From NCBI RefSeq assembly GCF_048544455.1, contig NC_133537.1:147972058-148036057 (forward strand): 64,000 nt of DNA, in the 5' to 3' direction. The position numbers and the translations under genes were made by a program. Below the pieces are notes generated by a model, which ran no database searches, was not told the origin of the DNA, and was given only the letters and a program-made list of their open reading frames with translations. Position 1 is the stretch's first letter; every line of letters begins with the position of its first letter. This document shows, one piece after another, positions 23,206-35,414 of this stretch. Source of the stretch: Silene latifolia. Its lineage: Eukaryota; Streptophyta; Magnoliopsida; Caryophyllales; Caryophyllaceae.

Positions 23206-23561
23206 TTATGTCCTCGTAACCATACATACCTGATCAAAAAGAGACGGATACCGCTCCTTTATAACCTCTTCCGTCTCCCAAGTTGCTTCCTCAACAATGT
23301 GGTTAGATGTTAAAACCTTGAGTAACACTATTTTTCCAAATCTCGTTTTGCGAACCTTGCGATCAAGAACCTGTTTTGGCACCTCTAGATAAGACAAAGA
23401 TTTATCCAACTCGATGTTCTCCACCTCTAACACATGGGAAGGTTCACTCACATACTTCCGTAACTGGGACACATGGAACATATTATGTACACGATCCAAA
23501 GCTGGTGGCAAATCTAACCGATAAGCAACCTCTCCCACACGATCCAAAATCTCATACGGAC
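23206..23561 (-). pseudogene. Gypsy-2 integrase C-terminus and chromodomain
   Basis: Minus-strand end of the chromovirus polyprotein: VGEVAYRLDLPPALDRVHNM, FHVSQLRKYVSEPSHVL, then a chromodomain with LDRKVRKTRFGKI and EEATWETEEVIKERYPSLF. It continues the integrase at 41173-42299, from which it is separated by copia-1. The junction is inside the GPY motif, and the target CGGAC is duplicated at 23557-23561 and 41173-41177. Confidence 0.93.
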
Positions 23562-24543
23562 TGTTGGGGCTGGTGTCCTTTACAGTTAGTGCAAGGACTT
23601 ATAAATCTCTAAAAGGATCAAAGGGTATACTTTTGTATTATAATCAGTTGGTCCACGTTTATCAATAACGGTTGGCTTGCTAGAGAAGTTTGACGTTATT
23701 GTCATACAGATGGCGGTGATCAACTGGTCCCTAAAAGTCACACCTATAGGATACGTTTGAGAGATGTGACGGTATGAAAATAGAGTCATATTGATGCCAA
23801 ATTGACTAACCAGTTAGTCCGAGTTATTTGACTAATAACTAGTCAAAATGTGATGTTGAGATATTTTATTTAATACGGATTAAATAAAAATGGCTAAGAC
23901 GAATTAAACAGTTAATTCGTAAATTAAATATTAACGATTATATTTAATTAATGTATATTGAATTAATTATACAATATCGTCCTTGTCGGACATGTATTAA
24001 CACTTCAACTAATCCGTGTTATTAGTTGATGCTTTAATAACCGATAACCGATGACGATTTATGATAAAACCGTGTCATATGCATTTAGCGAATTTCGGGT
24101 CGTACCATGAGTTAAAAATAAGAGAAAGTGGAAAGCCCACTCTCCCCATTTGGAAGCTCACGGCCGAACCAAGCACAAAAGGAGAGCTTCCTCTCCTTTT
24201 TGCCCTAATCATTCATTTGAGAAAAAATTAGGGTTTTTGAGAAACATTTTCTCTCAAAACCTTAGATCTCACATCTAAAAGAAAACTCACATAACAATCC
24301 TCTCAATATTGCAAGGCAATTAGAGGATACATTCTAGCACAAGGGCATTTCTCGGACGATCTTGGGTGCAACAATTAGGAGGAGATCTACTTTGATCTCT
24401 CATTGCCGAATTGCACTAGGACCGGAGGTTAATACTTAATCTTTATCGTTTCATCGTTGTTTTTCGTTTATGACAATAAATTGCATATAAAATTTGCGTT
24501 ATAGTCCTAATTTTATTGGGTTTTATACGGATATTACCCTACA
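23562..24543 (+). repeat. Copia-1 5' LTR
   Basis: TG...CA, 982 bp. It contains a perfect 10-bp-stem hairpin at 24177-24200 (arms AAAAGGAGAG/CTCTCCTTTT, loop CTTC), repeated in the 3' LTR near 40806-40829. Confidence 0.95.
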
Positions 24544-24545
24544 AG

Positions 24546-24555
24546 TGGTATCAGA
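24546..24555 (+). promoter_or_regulatory. Copia-1 primer-binding site
   Basis: TGGTATCAGA two bases after the LTR is complementary to the 3' end of initiator methionine tRNA, which primes minus-strand cDNA in most plant copia elements. Confidence 0.93.
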
Positions 24556-26544
24556 TCGAGGCCACGTAAATTTTTCTATGTGATTTTCATCAAACGAAAT
24601 GGATCGATAATTTTTTTGTTGCTCAAAACCACACGGCTAAAAAATTTTTTTTGCACGGTTTTTTATTTTTTTGGCACGGCTGCCATGAATTCCGTGCCTT
24701 GTTTTCTTTTTGTTTTCGATTTTGATCTTTGCATATTATTTTGTAATCGATATTCATTGTAATATGTTAAAGATCTATCAATTGCAAATTCATTTCTATA
24801 CGGATTAGGTGATATCGCAATTGGTTTTTATCAAATCGATAATTTTTGTATAAAAATTTGATAGACCGTGTGGCCTTTTAGGTCTCGGCATTTTTTTTTA
24901 GTGTCACGGCCTGTTTTTGCTTTGGGAACCGTGTCCAGTTTACACGGTTGCATTGTCGATCTTTTGTTTTCCTTTTGTTCTTTGCATATTGTAATTTTAA
25001 TCGATAATTATTGCAATATGTTAAAGTTGTTTCAATTGTAATTTCAATTCTATACGGATTAGATTAAATTGCAATTGGGTTTTTACAAATCGTTTTGTTT
25101 TTGATCTTTTGTTGCTCACGTAATGATTGAGCCGAAATTTTTTTTGTTCTTTTTGTTGCCCTCGGTTTTCAGCAGCATTATAAAAAAAAAAAAAAAAAAT
25201 TTCCTGGGTACTGTTCACGCCCAGCCGTGAAGAAAGAAAAAAAAAAAAATTTCTGTTTTGTTTTTTTTTTTTCGGCCAATTTTGCATAATACTGATTTAT
25301 GCATTCGCTTGATAGTGAAACGGTTCACCCACGTACAAGTTAGTTACTTTAAAACGATTTAAAGTAACGGATTATCACGGATTAAAATTAACTTGACTAA
25401 AGCGGTTTTGGCACATAATTTTAATCATTAAAGGTGGTTTGGATAAATTTAACATAATTACGGAATTATGTCACGAATAAATTTAATTTAGTTGATGCAT
25501 TTTATTTATCATTATTTTGAATATTTTGAATGTTTACATTACGTATTTATTTATTTATTTTACAATCGGTTGTAACTTAGTGTGGCCTTAGTAGAACGTG
25601 TTACCGTAATGATGGAACACGGTCTTGGTTGTATTTTGAGATCTCGTATCTCCCTTTTTATTTATTTTAATTACAGTTTTTTATTTAGAATGTAAATAGG
25701 TTTATATTTTGTAAATTTTAATTGTAATTTTGAGAAGACTAAAGATGGAGATCGGATGCTCACTCCCGCTGCATGGACTAAGATGGAACATCAAGACAAG
25801 CTTCTCGGGTCCAACGGTGGATTCCAAAGTTGTTTTTTTGTTCTTTTTACTAGGATAGGCCACACTAGGAATTTTTATTTACGTATTGCATTCATTTATT
25901 TATTTTATCGTATCGATAGATTGTATCATATTCCGCCTAAAAACCAAACCACCTAATAATTGCAAGAAAACTGACTCATGTAGAGGTCACGCGTTAGTTT
26001 TCTATGACATTCATATGTCACACGATTTAAGCCATCATCTAAATTAATTCATTCACGCAGTTGCTAGTTATTCGTTCACTTAAAATGAATTTAAACTTAG
26101 TTGATGGGATCTTCCTCGTATAAACCAAAATTGAGAATAGTCTTTATAGGTCAAACTCCAATGAGTCCCTTCTTCGTCGGTAGGCATAATATGACCCCTT
26201 CTACGTCGGGTAAGTTGGAACCGATTGACCTATTTTATCTCAACACTATGGTCACTCGTACGATCCTGTGATTATGGTGGACTATAGATAGGATTTACGG
26301 AAATCTATCGACCAAGAGTTTTTACGGAAGAACTAGCTAAATAGTTGGCTTATCAATTTACAGAAATTGAGTCTTGGGATCACTTGTATTATTCTTGAGG
26401 GAGATCAATTATGCAAGTGCAATGAGTCTACACGATTAAAATGAATTTTAAATAGACTTAAATCACCTCGATGAGTTGCTTATTTCGTTTTTGTTTTTCT
26501 TTCTTTTTCAGCGTAGATCACGTTTTTAAACTGCTAATAACATA
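24556..26544 (+). other. Copia-1 long leader
   Basis: About 2 kb without coding capacity before gag, with long A and T runs (for example 25180-25200 and 25235-25270). A block around 26300 (ATCGACCAAGAGTTTTTACG) has a counterpart in the copia-3 leader near 45906, showing the two elements are related. Confidence 0.75.
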
Positions 26545-27789
26545 ATGGCTGGCATCCTCGATGACCCAATGCCAAGTGCCACATTGGACCGTGAGTCCTG
26601 GCTTCGGATCTTTATGAATCAGATGAATCAGTCTACTAGACTGAAGAATGATGGATCAAACTTCGCGGAATGGGAAGCGGCATTACGGAATGCTGCCACT
26701 GCTGACGGGAAGCTCAAGTATCTGACTGAGCCCCTCCCGCCAGCCCCAGGCCCCACGGCTCGAGTTAACGAGGTCTCCACGTATAGCGACTTCGTCATGG
26801 AAGCGGGTGCGATTAAAAACGTACTCATTTTTGCAATGGAATCCAATTTGCAGAAACGCTTCATAGCCCAAGGTGCAAACAAGATTTTCACCACGCTCAC
26901 TAAGGAATTCTCGAAAGCACCGAGAATCGTGACCTATGAGCATACCACTCGCTTCTTTGATGCGAGACTCCAGAAGGGCCAACCGGTTAGCCCACACATT
27001 CTCAGCATGATTGAGAATGTCGAGAGACTGGAGACGCTTGATTGTAAAATCAGCGAGAACATCGTGATTGACCGCATGCTTCATTCACTCCACGATGGTT
27101 TTGCGCTCTTTAGAGCGAATTACTATATGAATGATTTGAAGAAAAGTCCCCATGAACTGCACTCCCTTCTCGTACAGACCGAGAAGGACATGAAGTTCAG
27201 TGGGAGCTTGAAACAGGATGTTCTCGTTGTGACAAACAAGGGGAAGGGTAAGGGCAAAGCTCAGGCAAACCTAGCAGTAGGTAAACCGAAGTTTAAGAAG
27301 TCGGGTCCAGGTAAGAGTGGGCCTGGTGAGTCGAGCACCTCATCAGGCGCGACAAAGAGCAAGAATGAAAACATGGAATGCCATCATTGCCACAAGACTG
27401 GGCATTGGAGGCGTACATGTCCTGTTTATCATGAGGACTTAAAGGCGGTCGCGTTAAACCCTGTTGGTATGTCTTCATCCTCTTCTACTTTTATTCATAT
27501 GATTGAGATTAACCATGCAAGTTACGGAACTTGGGTACTTGATACTGGTTGTGGTTCTCATCTGTGTAATCATGTGCAGGGGCTCCGAAACATCGAACCC
27601 CTCGTAAAGGGTGAGGTGGACCTGCGTGTTGGGAATGGAGCACGAGTGGCTGCCGTCTCAAGGGGAACATATGTGATCCAGCTTCCTAGCGGATTTGAGT
27701 TATTTTTATATAACTGCTATTATGTACCCAGTCTTTCCAAAAACATTATTTCGGTTTCGCACTTGACAAACTTGGATTTTCATTTGTAA
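26545..27789 (+). CDS. Copia-1 gag and protease
   Basis: The start is at 26545, 414 codons. The N-terminal half is a copia capsid domain (WLRIFMNQMNQSTRLKNDGS, then NFAEWE; later LHSLLVQTEKDM). A Lys/Gly/Ser-rich linker is followed by a complete zinc knuckle, CHHCHKTGHWRRTC (CX2CX4HX4C), which binds RNA. Next is the aspartic protease start with WVLDTGCGSHLC and later SKNIISVSHL. In an intact copia element gag and pol form one frame. Here one base is missing near 27765, so the frame ends at TAA and protease-integrase continues in another frame. The capsid region matches the copia-3 gag. Confidence 0.93.
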   Translation: MAGILDDPMPSATLDRESWLRIFMNQMNQSTRLKNDGSNFAEWEAALRNAATADGKLKYLTEPLPPAPGPTARVNEVSTYSDFVMEAGAIKNVLIFAMESNLQKRFIAQGANKIFTTLTKEFSKAPRIVTYEHTTRFFDARLQKGQPVSPHILSMIENVERLETLDCKISENIVIDRMLHSLHDGFALFRANYYMNDLKKSPHELHSLLVQTEKDMKFSGSLKQDVLVVTNKGKGKGKAQANLAVGKPKFKKSGPGKSGPGESSTSSGATKSKNENMECHHCHKTGHWRRTCPVYHEDLKAVALNPVGMSSSSSTFIHMIEINHASYGTWVLDTGCGSHLCNHVQGLRNIEPLVKGEVDLRVGNGARVAAVSRGTYVIQLPSGFELFLYNCYYVPSLSKNIISVSHLTNLDFHL

Positions 27790-29123
27790 TAGAGAATAAT
27801 ACTTGCATTTTCTCATTACACGATATGATTTATGGCAAGGCGGTCTCCATGAACGGAATTTATGTTTTAGATCGGACCACCGAAATATTACACGTAATGA
27901 ATAAAAAGTTAAAGGTTGGTGACAAAGATCAAATGTATCTATGGCACTGCCGTATGGGACACATTAATGAGAAACGCGTTAAACAGCTCATCAAAAATGG
28001 AGCTATCTCAGCCTTTGATTTTCAATCATTTGGCACGTGTGAATCATGTCTCATCGGTAAGATGACTCGAATTTCCTTCAAAGGTGTTGGAATGCGCGCT
28101 GCTGACCTATTAGGACTCATACACACGGATGTATGTGGACCTATGTCAATCACCGCACGAGAAGGCTATAGGTATTTCATCACTTTCACGGACGATTTAA
28201 GTAGATATGGCTATGTCTACTTAATGAAGCACAAAAGTGAATCCTTTGAGAAATTCAAGGAATACCAGAATAGGGTACAGAACCTACTGGGAAGAAAGAT
28301 TAAAACACTGCGTTCGGATCGTGGTGGCGAGTATCTTTCTCACGAGTTTGATCAACACCTTAAGGATTTGTGGGATTGTCCTACGTTAACTCCACCTGGA
28401 ACACCTCGGTTGAATGGTGTGTCCGAACGGAGAAATCGAACACTACTTGATATGGTTCGATCCATGATGAGTCACACCGTGTTGCCCGACTCATTATGGG
28501 GTTATGCTCTTCCGTCATTTGCTCTAATACTTAACCGAAGTCCGTCTAAAGCTGTTGACAAGACTCCATATGAACTATGGAAGGGAACGGTCCCTAACTT
28601 GTCCTTTATACGGGTTTGGGGCTGCGAGGCTTATGTCAAGTGGAGACACGAGGATAAGCTCGGTCCGCGATCGGTCAAGACATACTTTATAGGTTATCCT
28701 AAAGGAACACTTGGTCATTACTTTTATTCGCCAACCGAACAACGTGTTTTTGTTGCGGCTAGTGCGACATTCTTAGAGAAGGAATTTCTCGAGAATGCAA
28801 AGAGTGATAGAACCTTCGACCTGTCGGAGATTCCAGAACCAAATACCGAGCAACCATTGGAGGAACCAATTCCTTCAATCCCGGCTGCGGTGAATATTCC
28901 TGAGGAACCTAGAAGGTCGGGAAGAGTCTCTATTCCTCCAGACAGATACATTGGTATGGTCGAGGAACATGACATAGATGACGTTCTACTCTTAACGAGT
29001 AGTGAACCCGCAACCTATAAAGGTGCCATGACTAGTTATGACTCAAAGCTATGGCTTGAGGCCATGCAATCCGAGATGGACTCCATGTATGAGAACAACG
29101 TATGGGATCTTGTTGAATTACCT
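27790..29123 (+). pseudogene. Copia-1 integrase (first half of pol)
   Basis: It continues the gag-protease frame after the frameshift and is open from 27825. The HHCC zinc finger is seen as HCRMGHINEKR with CESCLIGKM. The DDE core follows: HTDVCGPM, TFTDDLSRYGY, LRSDRGGEYLS and NGVSERRNRTLLDM. The C-terminal WGCEAYVKW and FIGYPKGTLGHYFY segments are typical of copia integrase. The linker before reverse transcriptase reaches NNVWDLVELP, where gypsy-3 is inserted. Integrase joins element cDNA to the genome. The domain itself looks undamaged. Confidence 0.93.
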
Positions 29124-31600
29124 TGTAATACCCCGTATTTTTATATAATAAATTAAACGGATATTATTGAATTAAACGGATATTATTAAACGGATATTAT
29201 TATATATTAATTATTATACATTTTATATTACCAATTAAGTCGGATAAATTGTCGAGTCGATAATTATGATAAGTTATTTTAATTAACTCGCGTTGTATCG
29301 ATATAAGTTAATTGTGACGGGTTTATAAGAATTCGAAAGGTGAGCTAGACAATTAAACATTGACCCATTTGAGCTGGCCCAATACACGTCCAGCCCATTT
29401 AACCCTAAACCCTAATAAGTACCCTAAACCTAATAGTAACCTACCCTAATCAGCCTCCCTCAACCCGCCTCCCTCATTCACGCCTCCCTCCTTTCCTCAA
29501 CTGAGATCTAAACCATTCACGCATAGAGAGAGAGAGAGAGTAGCCATGGTTGTTGACGGCATAGCAAGGAGCAGCTAGGGGTGTTTGGCGACGTTCTTAG
29601 GCGGTTCTGGTGGCGGTAATGGTGGCAGAAAAGGTAAGAACTCAACCCCACCTCCTCTGTTTTCACTTTTCTGTCAGGTTTTGGGTGTTGTTTCGAGGCT
29701 TAAGGAGGTGTTGATGGTGGCTGTTAGTAAGGTGAGGGAGTAGTGTGGTAGGGGTCGTGTGTAGTGGTGGTTTCTGAGGTGGTTATAGGTGGTGTTGGTG
29801 GTCGTGAAAGGCGGCAGCGATAGGGGAGCAAAACACGGGTTTAAGCAGGGGATTCTCAGGCGGTTTATGTGGTTAGGTTGGGGGTGGCACCACTGTGGAC
29901 TCGGGGGAGGTCGAAACAGTGGTGCCATGTCGTCTGGGTTCGTGGGTTGGCGGTGAGTAGGCAGGTGGTGGTTTGGCAGGTGTTAAGTGACAGATGCGGT
30001 GGTTGTAGGTGGGGAAACAGTGGGCGTTTGGTGAGGTTCGGCGGTGAACCAGGCCAAATGACGGCCCTGGTTCAACTCGCCGGCGGGAGTCGACCAGCAG
30101 GGGCTGGGTTGTTGGTGGCTGGGTCAATGTGGGTACCACGGCTGGTGGTTGTCGGGGTGGCTCCGGTGGTGTTTGAAGGGTGTGGGTGAGAGTGAAGTAC
30201 GGGTTGTTGAGTCGGGTTGTTTGTTGAGTGTTTGATACGGTTTTAATTAGTTTATCGATTTGATTTAATTCCGAGTTATCTAAAATAAAATAATAATTAA
30301 TAATAGTAAAATAATTAAAGACGGGTTTGAGTCGGGATGTTTGAATTGTTTAAAGTTGATTCGAGTATTTCTTAAATCGTATAATTCGTTTAATCTTTTA
30401 TTTATCATATTAGATTATTAATTTAATTCCCGAGTCTTTTAAATAAATTATTCCCGAAACATTAAATAATTTATTTAATTTAATTCCCGAGTCTTTTAAA
30501 TAAATTATTCCCGAAACATTAAATAATTTATTTAATTTAATCCCCGAGTCGTTTAAATAATTAGAGATGGACTTTGAGTCGGGACTGGTTAAAGTAGAAA
30601 GTTACTATATCGGGAAAGTTCTATTTTGGGAGATTTCTATATTTAGTAGTTAGTAATTATAAATATCATAATTGTTTTAGGTGACGGATTCGTGAAGGAT
30701 CGATAATCAAATGCATTGCTTTATTTCGGATCTGCTTAATCGCTTAATTGGAATTCTTTGGCACTTTGAGGTAGGGAGATACACTTGTCCTATTATCGTC
30801 AGAGTTGAATTGTGTTGACTTGATTCCTGGTTGTTGATTTACGTTATCAATTATATTCGGAAAGGTGATTGACTGATTTGATCGTATTGAGTATGATATC
30901 ACAACATCGGGTAATGCGGCATGACTTTATGATTTATCGATTCGATGATTTATATACATATTGCATTGCATTAATTCTTGTTGAGCATTTCATATGCATT
31001 GGAGTTGGAGGATGATGTGGTAGTGACGATGTTGAGATACGATGTGATGTTGTGATAAGGCCCAGGCGGGTTCTGCAGGACTTGCCCTGGTGTCCTCATT
31101 TGTTGGTGGCGGATCGGCTTCGGTCGATATATAGTCTACCGGGGATCGGTATGGTCAGGCGTTCGGGGTATGAGATGTGTGTGATGAGTTGAGATGGAGA
31201 TGGAGGTGACGGAGTATCATGCATATCATATTTTATTGTTTTATTGTTTTCCCTACTCAACCTCGTGGTTGACCCTGTGTATTCGTGAACACATGTGATG
31301 AACCGTTTTATGGGGAGCAGACTTGACAGGTTTAAGAGATAGGACGGAGTTTGGATGGGCGTGAGACACTGGATCGACGACTTAGTAACTAGATCATCAT
31401 CTAGAAGACTTCACTTTTATTTATGTCAGTTCTTGTAATTTAATTTGAAAAGAGAATTTGTAATAATTAAGTTAAAATATTATATAAATTGCCTTGGAGT
31501 TTAATTTGTTATTCACTACCTCGGGAAACCGAGATGGTAACGGTCCGTTTTATTCAGGAATGTCTTGACGAGGACTTCTTTTATAAACCGGGGTGTTACA
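29124..31600 (+). repeat. Gypsy-3 5' LTR
   Basis: It contains a GT-rich G-strand (29550-30190) that gives long but meaningless open frames on both strands. It also has a (GA)n run near 29526, and a 57-bp tandem repeat with TTCCCGAGTC at 30427, 30484 and 30541. Confidence 0.95.
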
Positions 31601-34600
31601 AAGTGGTATCAGAGCGAACGATCCTCAGGCCTAAACCAATGAGCCCAATGAACATAGGAAGAGTCTAAATAAAATGAACAGGGATAGAAGCTGTTAGGAG
31701 CACACCGAGGTAAGGTTTGAGTTAGGGGCCCCCTCACACCGAACGGTGGTCCTCTCGATTGAACCGGAAACCATGAGTGTATACGAGAGAAAGGGTAGAA
31801 TAGTTGCTTGAGGATGAACAGAAATTCAAATATCGTTGCCTAAGTATTAGCGATTGATGCATTGATTATTGCTTAATTGAGTTGATGTAAGCCTTGAGAC
31901 CATATAATCTAACCATTATGCAGGACAACGCTACGGTAAGTATTTTGTATGAATGATGTGTTGATAGTACTATTATGTCTAGTAATATGCGGTTATGTGA
32001 TCCCAAAGCCATGCTAGTATAGTATTGTGTTAGTAATAAGAGACACGATAGAATTTCATATCTTTAGTCACCGATAATCGTGATTTAGATATAATGAGTA
32101 GATCGAGATGCGATGGGATTCAATGGGGTAGATGTTACGAATTGTACAGTGTGAGATTTAAGTTAGGATGAATTAGTATCGATAGTATAGTTGTAAGAAT
32201 TGGGACATAGAAAATGAATGACATAGTCTTTGAAACTCGTTTTGTTTGATGTTACCCTTTAATTGACCTTACTGCCATTTCTTCTCTGTTTATTGCCTAC
32301 GGATGAAAATTTTATGAGAGATAGCCTCGTGAGTTAGTGTTCATTTGACGTCGGTTTCATGCTTATATGATATACGGATTAGGAGAAATAAATATTTTAG
32401 TAAACTGTGGTTAGGAAGTTTCTGTGCAGTGAAGTTTGACCATCGATTTTGTAAAAATCCTCATTTAAATCGTATTAATAATTTTTATATAATTCCAACT
32501 CCATTGATCAAAAGAGTAGCATATGTGTTCAAATTAATAAGCCACGAAAAATCTTGATGTTTCTATATTAAATAATAAATTATACAAACTGACCCAAGTT
32601 TTGAACCAATAGCTGTCACATGTTTGTTTGGACCAACTGAGTTGTAAAATTCTTTAAAAATGAAATTTTTGTCTTTGTAGACCTAATTATTTTTCCCTGT
32701 GTTTTTAACTCTCTGTGTTTTATAAAATAATATGAATCAAGTTTTAATCGAACGGTTATTTATTCATGATCTTTGAAAGTTACAACGTGAATCATGACTT
32801 GTAAAATGTGTGTTCTAGGTTGAGTTTCATATAGTTGTTTGAGTAAGTCATGAGTCTTAGTAATGCGAATTTATAATGTTTTATATGACGATAGTAGCAC
32901 GCATGTTCAGTAGTTATGTATCTTAACCAGTGATAAAATTAAAGTTTAGTTGATAACATTGCTGGCATGATAGTATGAGTAAAATTGAAAAGCTTAAATT
33001 GATTTTAATCAAGGGTGAAATAATTTATACAAGTCCAGTTGATGCATGTTTTATATATGTTTGGCATCTTGTAATATCTTTAGTATGTTCATCATAATTG
33101 CATAGTGGTCGAATATATATAAATATAAAACTATATTGTCATATCTTGGTAAAGTTGATGGTATTAAAAGTAATTTGATTGTTCTAATATACTCGCATGA
33201 AAATTATAATAGTTATGTTTAAAAGTTTACACATGGATGGTAGTAATGATTGTGTCTAAATGTTCACACGGGTAGGATGTCATCTGAGTTCTAATGCCTT
33301 TTATGTGAGTCGGTGTGCCTATAGTATATTTATTACTTACATTGCATTAATCTATTTCAGTGGACCTAAACCTAGGACATAATAATAAACAGTGTTGTTA
33401 ATTCTTAGTGGATATGTTCGTCATTGTATCGTCATAAAATACTAAAGGGATTCTTGCAATTGTAGGAGCATGATGTAAAGGAAACTGTTTGATATAATAC
33501 GACATTTAGCATATCTATATTCTCGAGTCATCACTATCAATTATATTCTAATAAGGATTGTTTATGATAACCATGTTGGCAATTATAATGGGATAACCCT
33601 TTAATGATTCACATGATATGCAATTGTTCCAATAATAATCGTTATAAGTTACGTTTAATTGAGCCGTGAATATAACTGAGTAAAGAGTGCAACTAAAATT
33701 CTGATGACTGAAGTAATAGTCGTTCATTAGTAAAGATAGGATTTGAAATGAATAAGATGAACCTGTAAATTACGATATATGAGTCGACACCTAAGCTTGT
33801 TTTGTTTAAAGGAATTGAAGTAAGTTTATCTGATTTGAGTTTCGTAGTAAGCTGTAAATGGATTCTATGACGGCCCTGTTATAAAATTATGTTAAGAAAA
33901 TTATTCACCGTCTAGTAGGAAAGTAAAAGTTTTTGAAAATAAAGTTAAATTTTGTCGTATGAGTATAAATTCGGAATGAGATTTCCAGCCAGTGTCTGGT
34001 TGCATGGTTCATAACTTTGCTAGTCGGGGGGAATGAAACTAGAACGGAGTCACAAGTAGTGAGTTAATTTAGTCATGTGGTTGTTCATGTAACGAATTGG
34101 TGGGTTGTGGTTAGTTACGAATGTCAAAACGGGAAAGGTAATGTGATGATTTAAGTGAGTTATGTGTTAACACGGTATGTTGATATTAGCATGATATGCA
34201 AGGGATAATTGTAAAATTGGTATAGTTAAATACATTTAATCTTTTATGTCATTATGTTGGGTACAGTCTAAATATAATTAACACCAAGAACGAAATTTTA
34301 TGTATAATAGTCTTGTACGATAACTTTCCAATATCGCTGTTTAATCACTTGTTTGACTCGACCAATAATTTATAAAATTTGCCAATCAATGTGCATTCGT
34401 CATTCATGAATAAATACCAAACCCTTTGCTATGAAGATTAAAAATATTTCTAAGATAATAAGTCTTTAAACGATTGTCTTCATTCTACTAGTGATTCGTG
34501 TCTTGACTGAATTTGTACAACTGTGTAAAGGAAAGTCGACGGGACCTATTAGGTTATAAATTTTCATAAAATCGATTTATCAAAGTGTTGACCCTAATTC

Positions 34601-35414
34601 TTTCCTTATGATGATTGATCCCCTATATTCTAAAGTATGAAATTACAATGATTGGTGAGATGAATAATTACTAATGATTTTTTGCAGTAACGGTAGCTTC
34701 CTTGAGAGAGCTTGCATATCGATTGTCTTTGGTAAGGATTAGTTAACTTAAGCGAGAGTTGAGAATCTTTTATTCTTTTTAAGTTGTTAGCAGTAGTTTG
34801 AGAACGTTGTTATAATAATGAAGGTTACGAGGATGTAACCATGTTTCTAGTTGGGTAGGATTGTAAAATCTTGATGCTTAATTTACACTAGTTTGAAGGT
34901 TATAGTGACCAAGTTGACGTTTAGTTGTGGGGTACCTATGCAATTGAGTCCTATATGTTTTGTTCCTACTTCGGTTAGTTGGTCGATGTGTAAAAGGAGA
35001 GTATAAGTTAAACTACTGGTATTGAGTTATGAGTTGTGGGGCCTTTGTGCCGAGTTACATTTGCGGTCCAGTGAGACCATGGTGATTGAGTTATTTGAGT
35101 TTGAGATCGGAATTTAGATGGAAGATGACGGTGTTCTCAGATGAATAATTTAGTTGTTATACATTTGTGTTCGCAGGTAGTTATTAGTTGTAGTTATTTG
35201 GATTAAGAAAAAGATGAGTTAAACTTCGGGACGAAGTTTATTTTTAGGAGGGCAGAATGTAACATTCCGTATTTGTTACGTTTAATTGATGAGTCAAAAG
35301 TGTGTTAACCGTGTTAGAATTGCGTGACGTCCGTAAGTACAATATACAATACCTTTCTGTTGTTTGAGTATGGGAGCGAACTTCGGGACGAAGTTCATTT
35401 TAAGGGGGGAAGAC
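31601..35414 (+). other. Gypsy-3 interior without coding capacity
   Basis: It opens with the primer site TGGTATCAGAGC (31604-31615) and a chromovirus-like leader. The longest open frame is about 70 codons and matches nothing I know. Near 34826 is GGTTACGAGGATGTAACCATG, matching the sequence just after pol in gypsy-2, so the 3' untranslated tail has been kept while pol was lost or replaced. The tail holds two hairpin/purine-tract/LTR-start blocks (35222-35280 and 35378-35430). Confidence 0.85.

Noticed and set aside
24546-24555. tRNA-like match
   Set aside because: Only about ten bases complementary to the tRNA 3' end are present, as in any primer-binding site; there is no tRNA gene.
26628-27084. 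Minus-strand frames of 90 and 133 residues
   Set aside because: They are shadows opposite the copia-1 gag, which has clear capsid and zinc-knuckle motifs.
29674-30189. Long open frames on both strands in a GC-rich block (also 35969-36477)
   Set aside because: They lie in the gypsy-3 LTR, overlap on both strands, are low in complexity and differ between the two LTR copies by frame-shifting indels.
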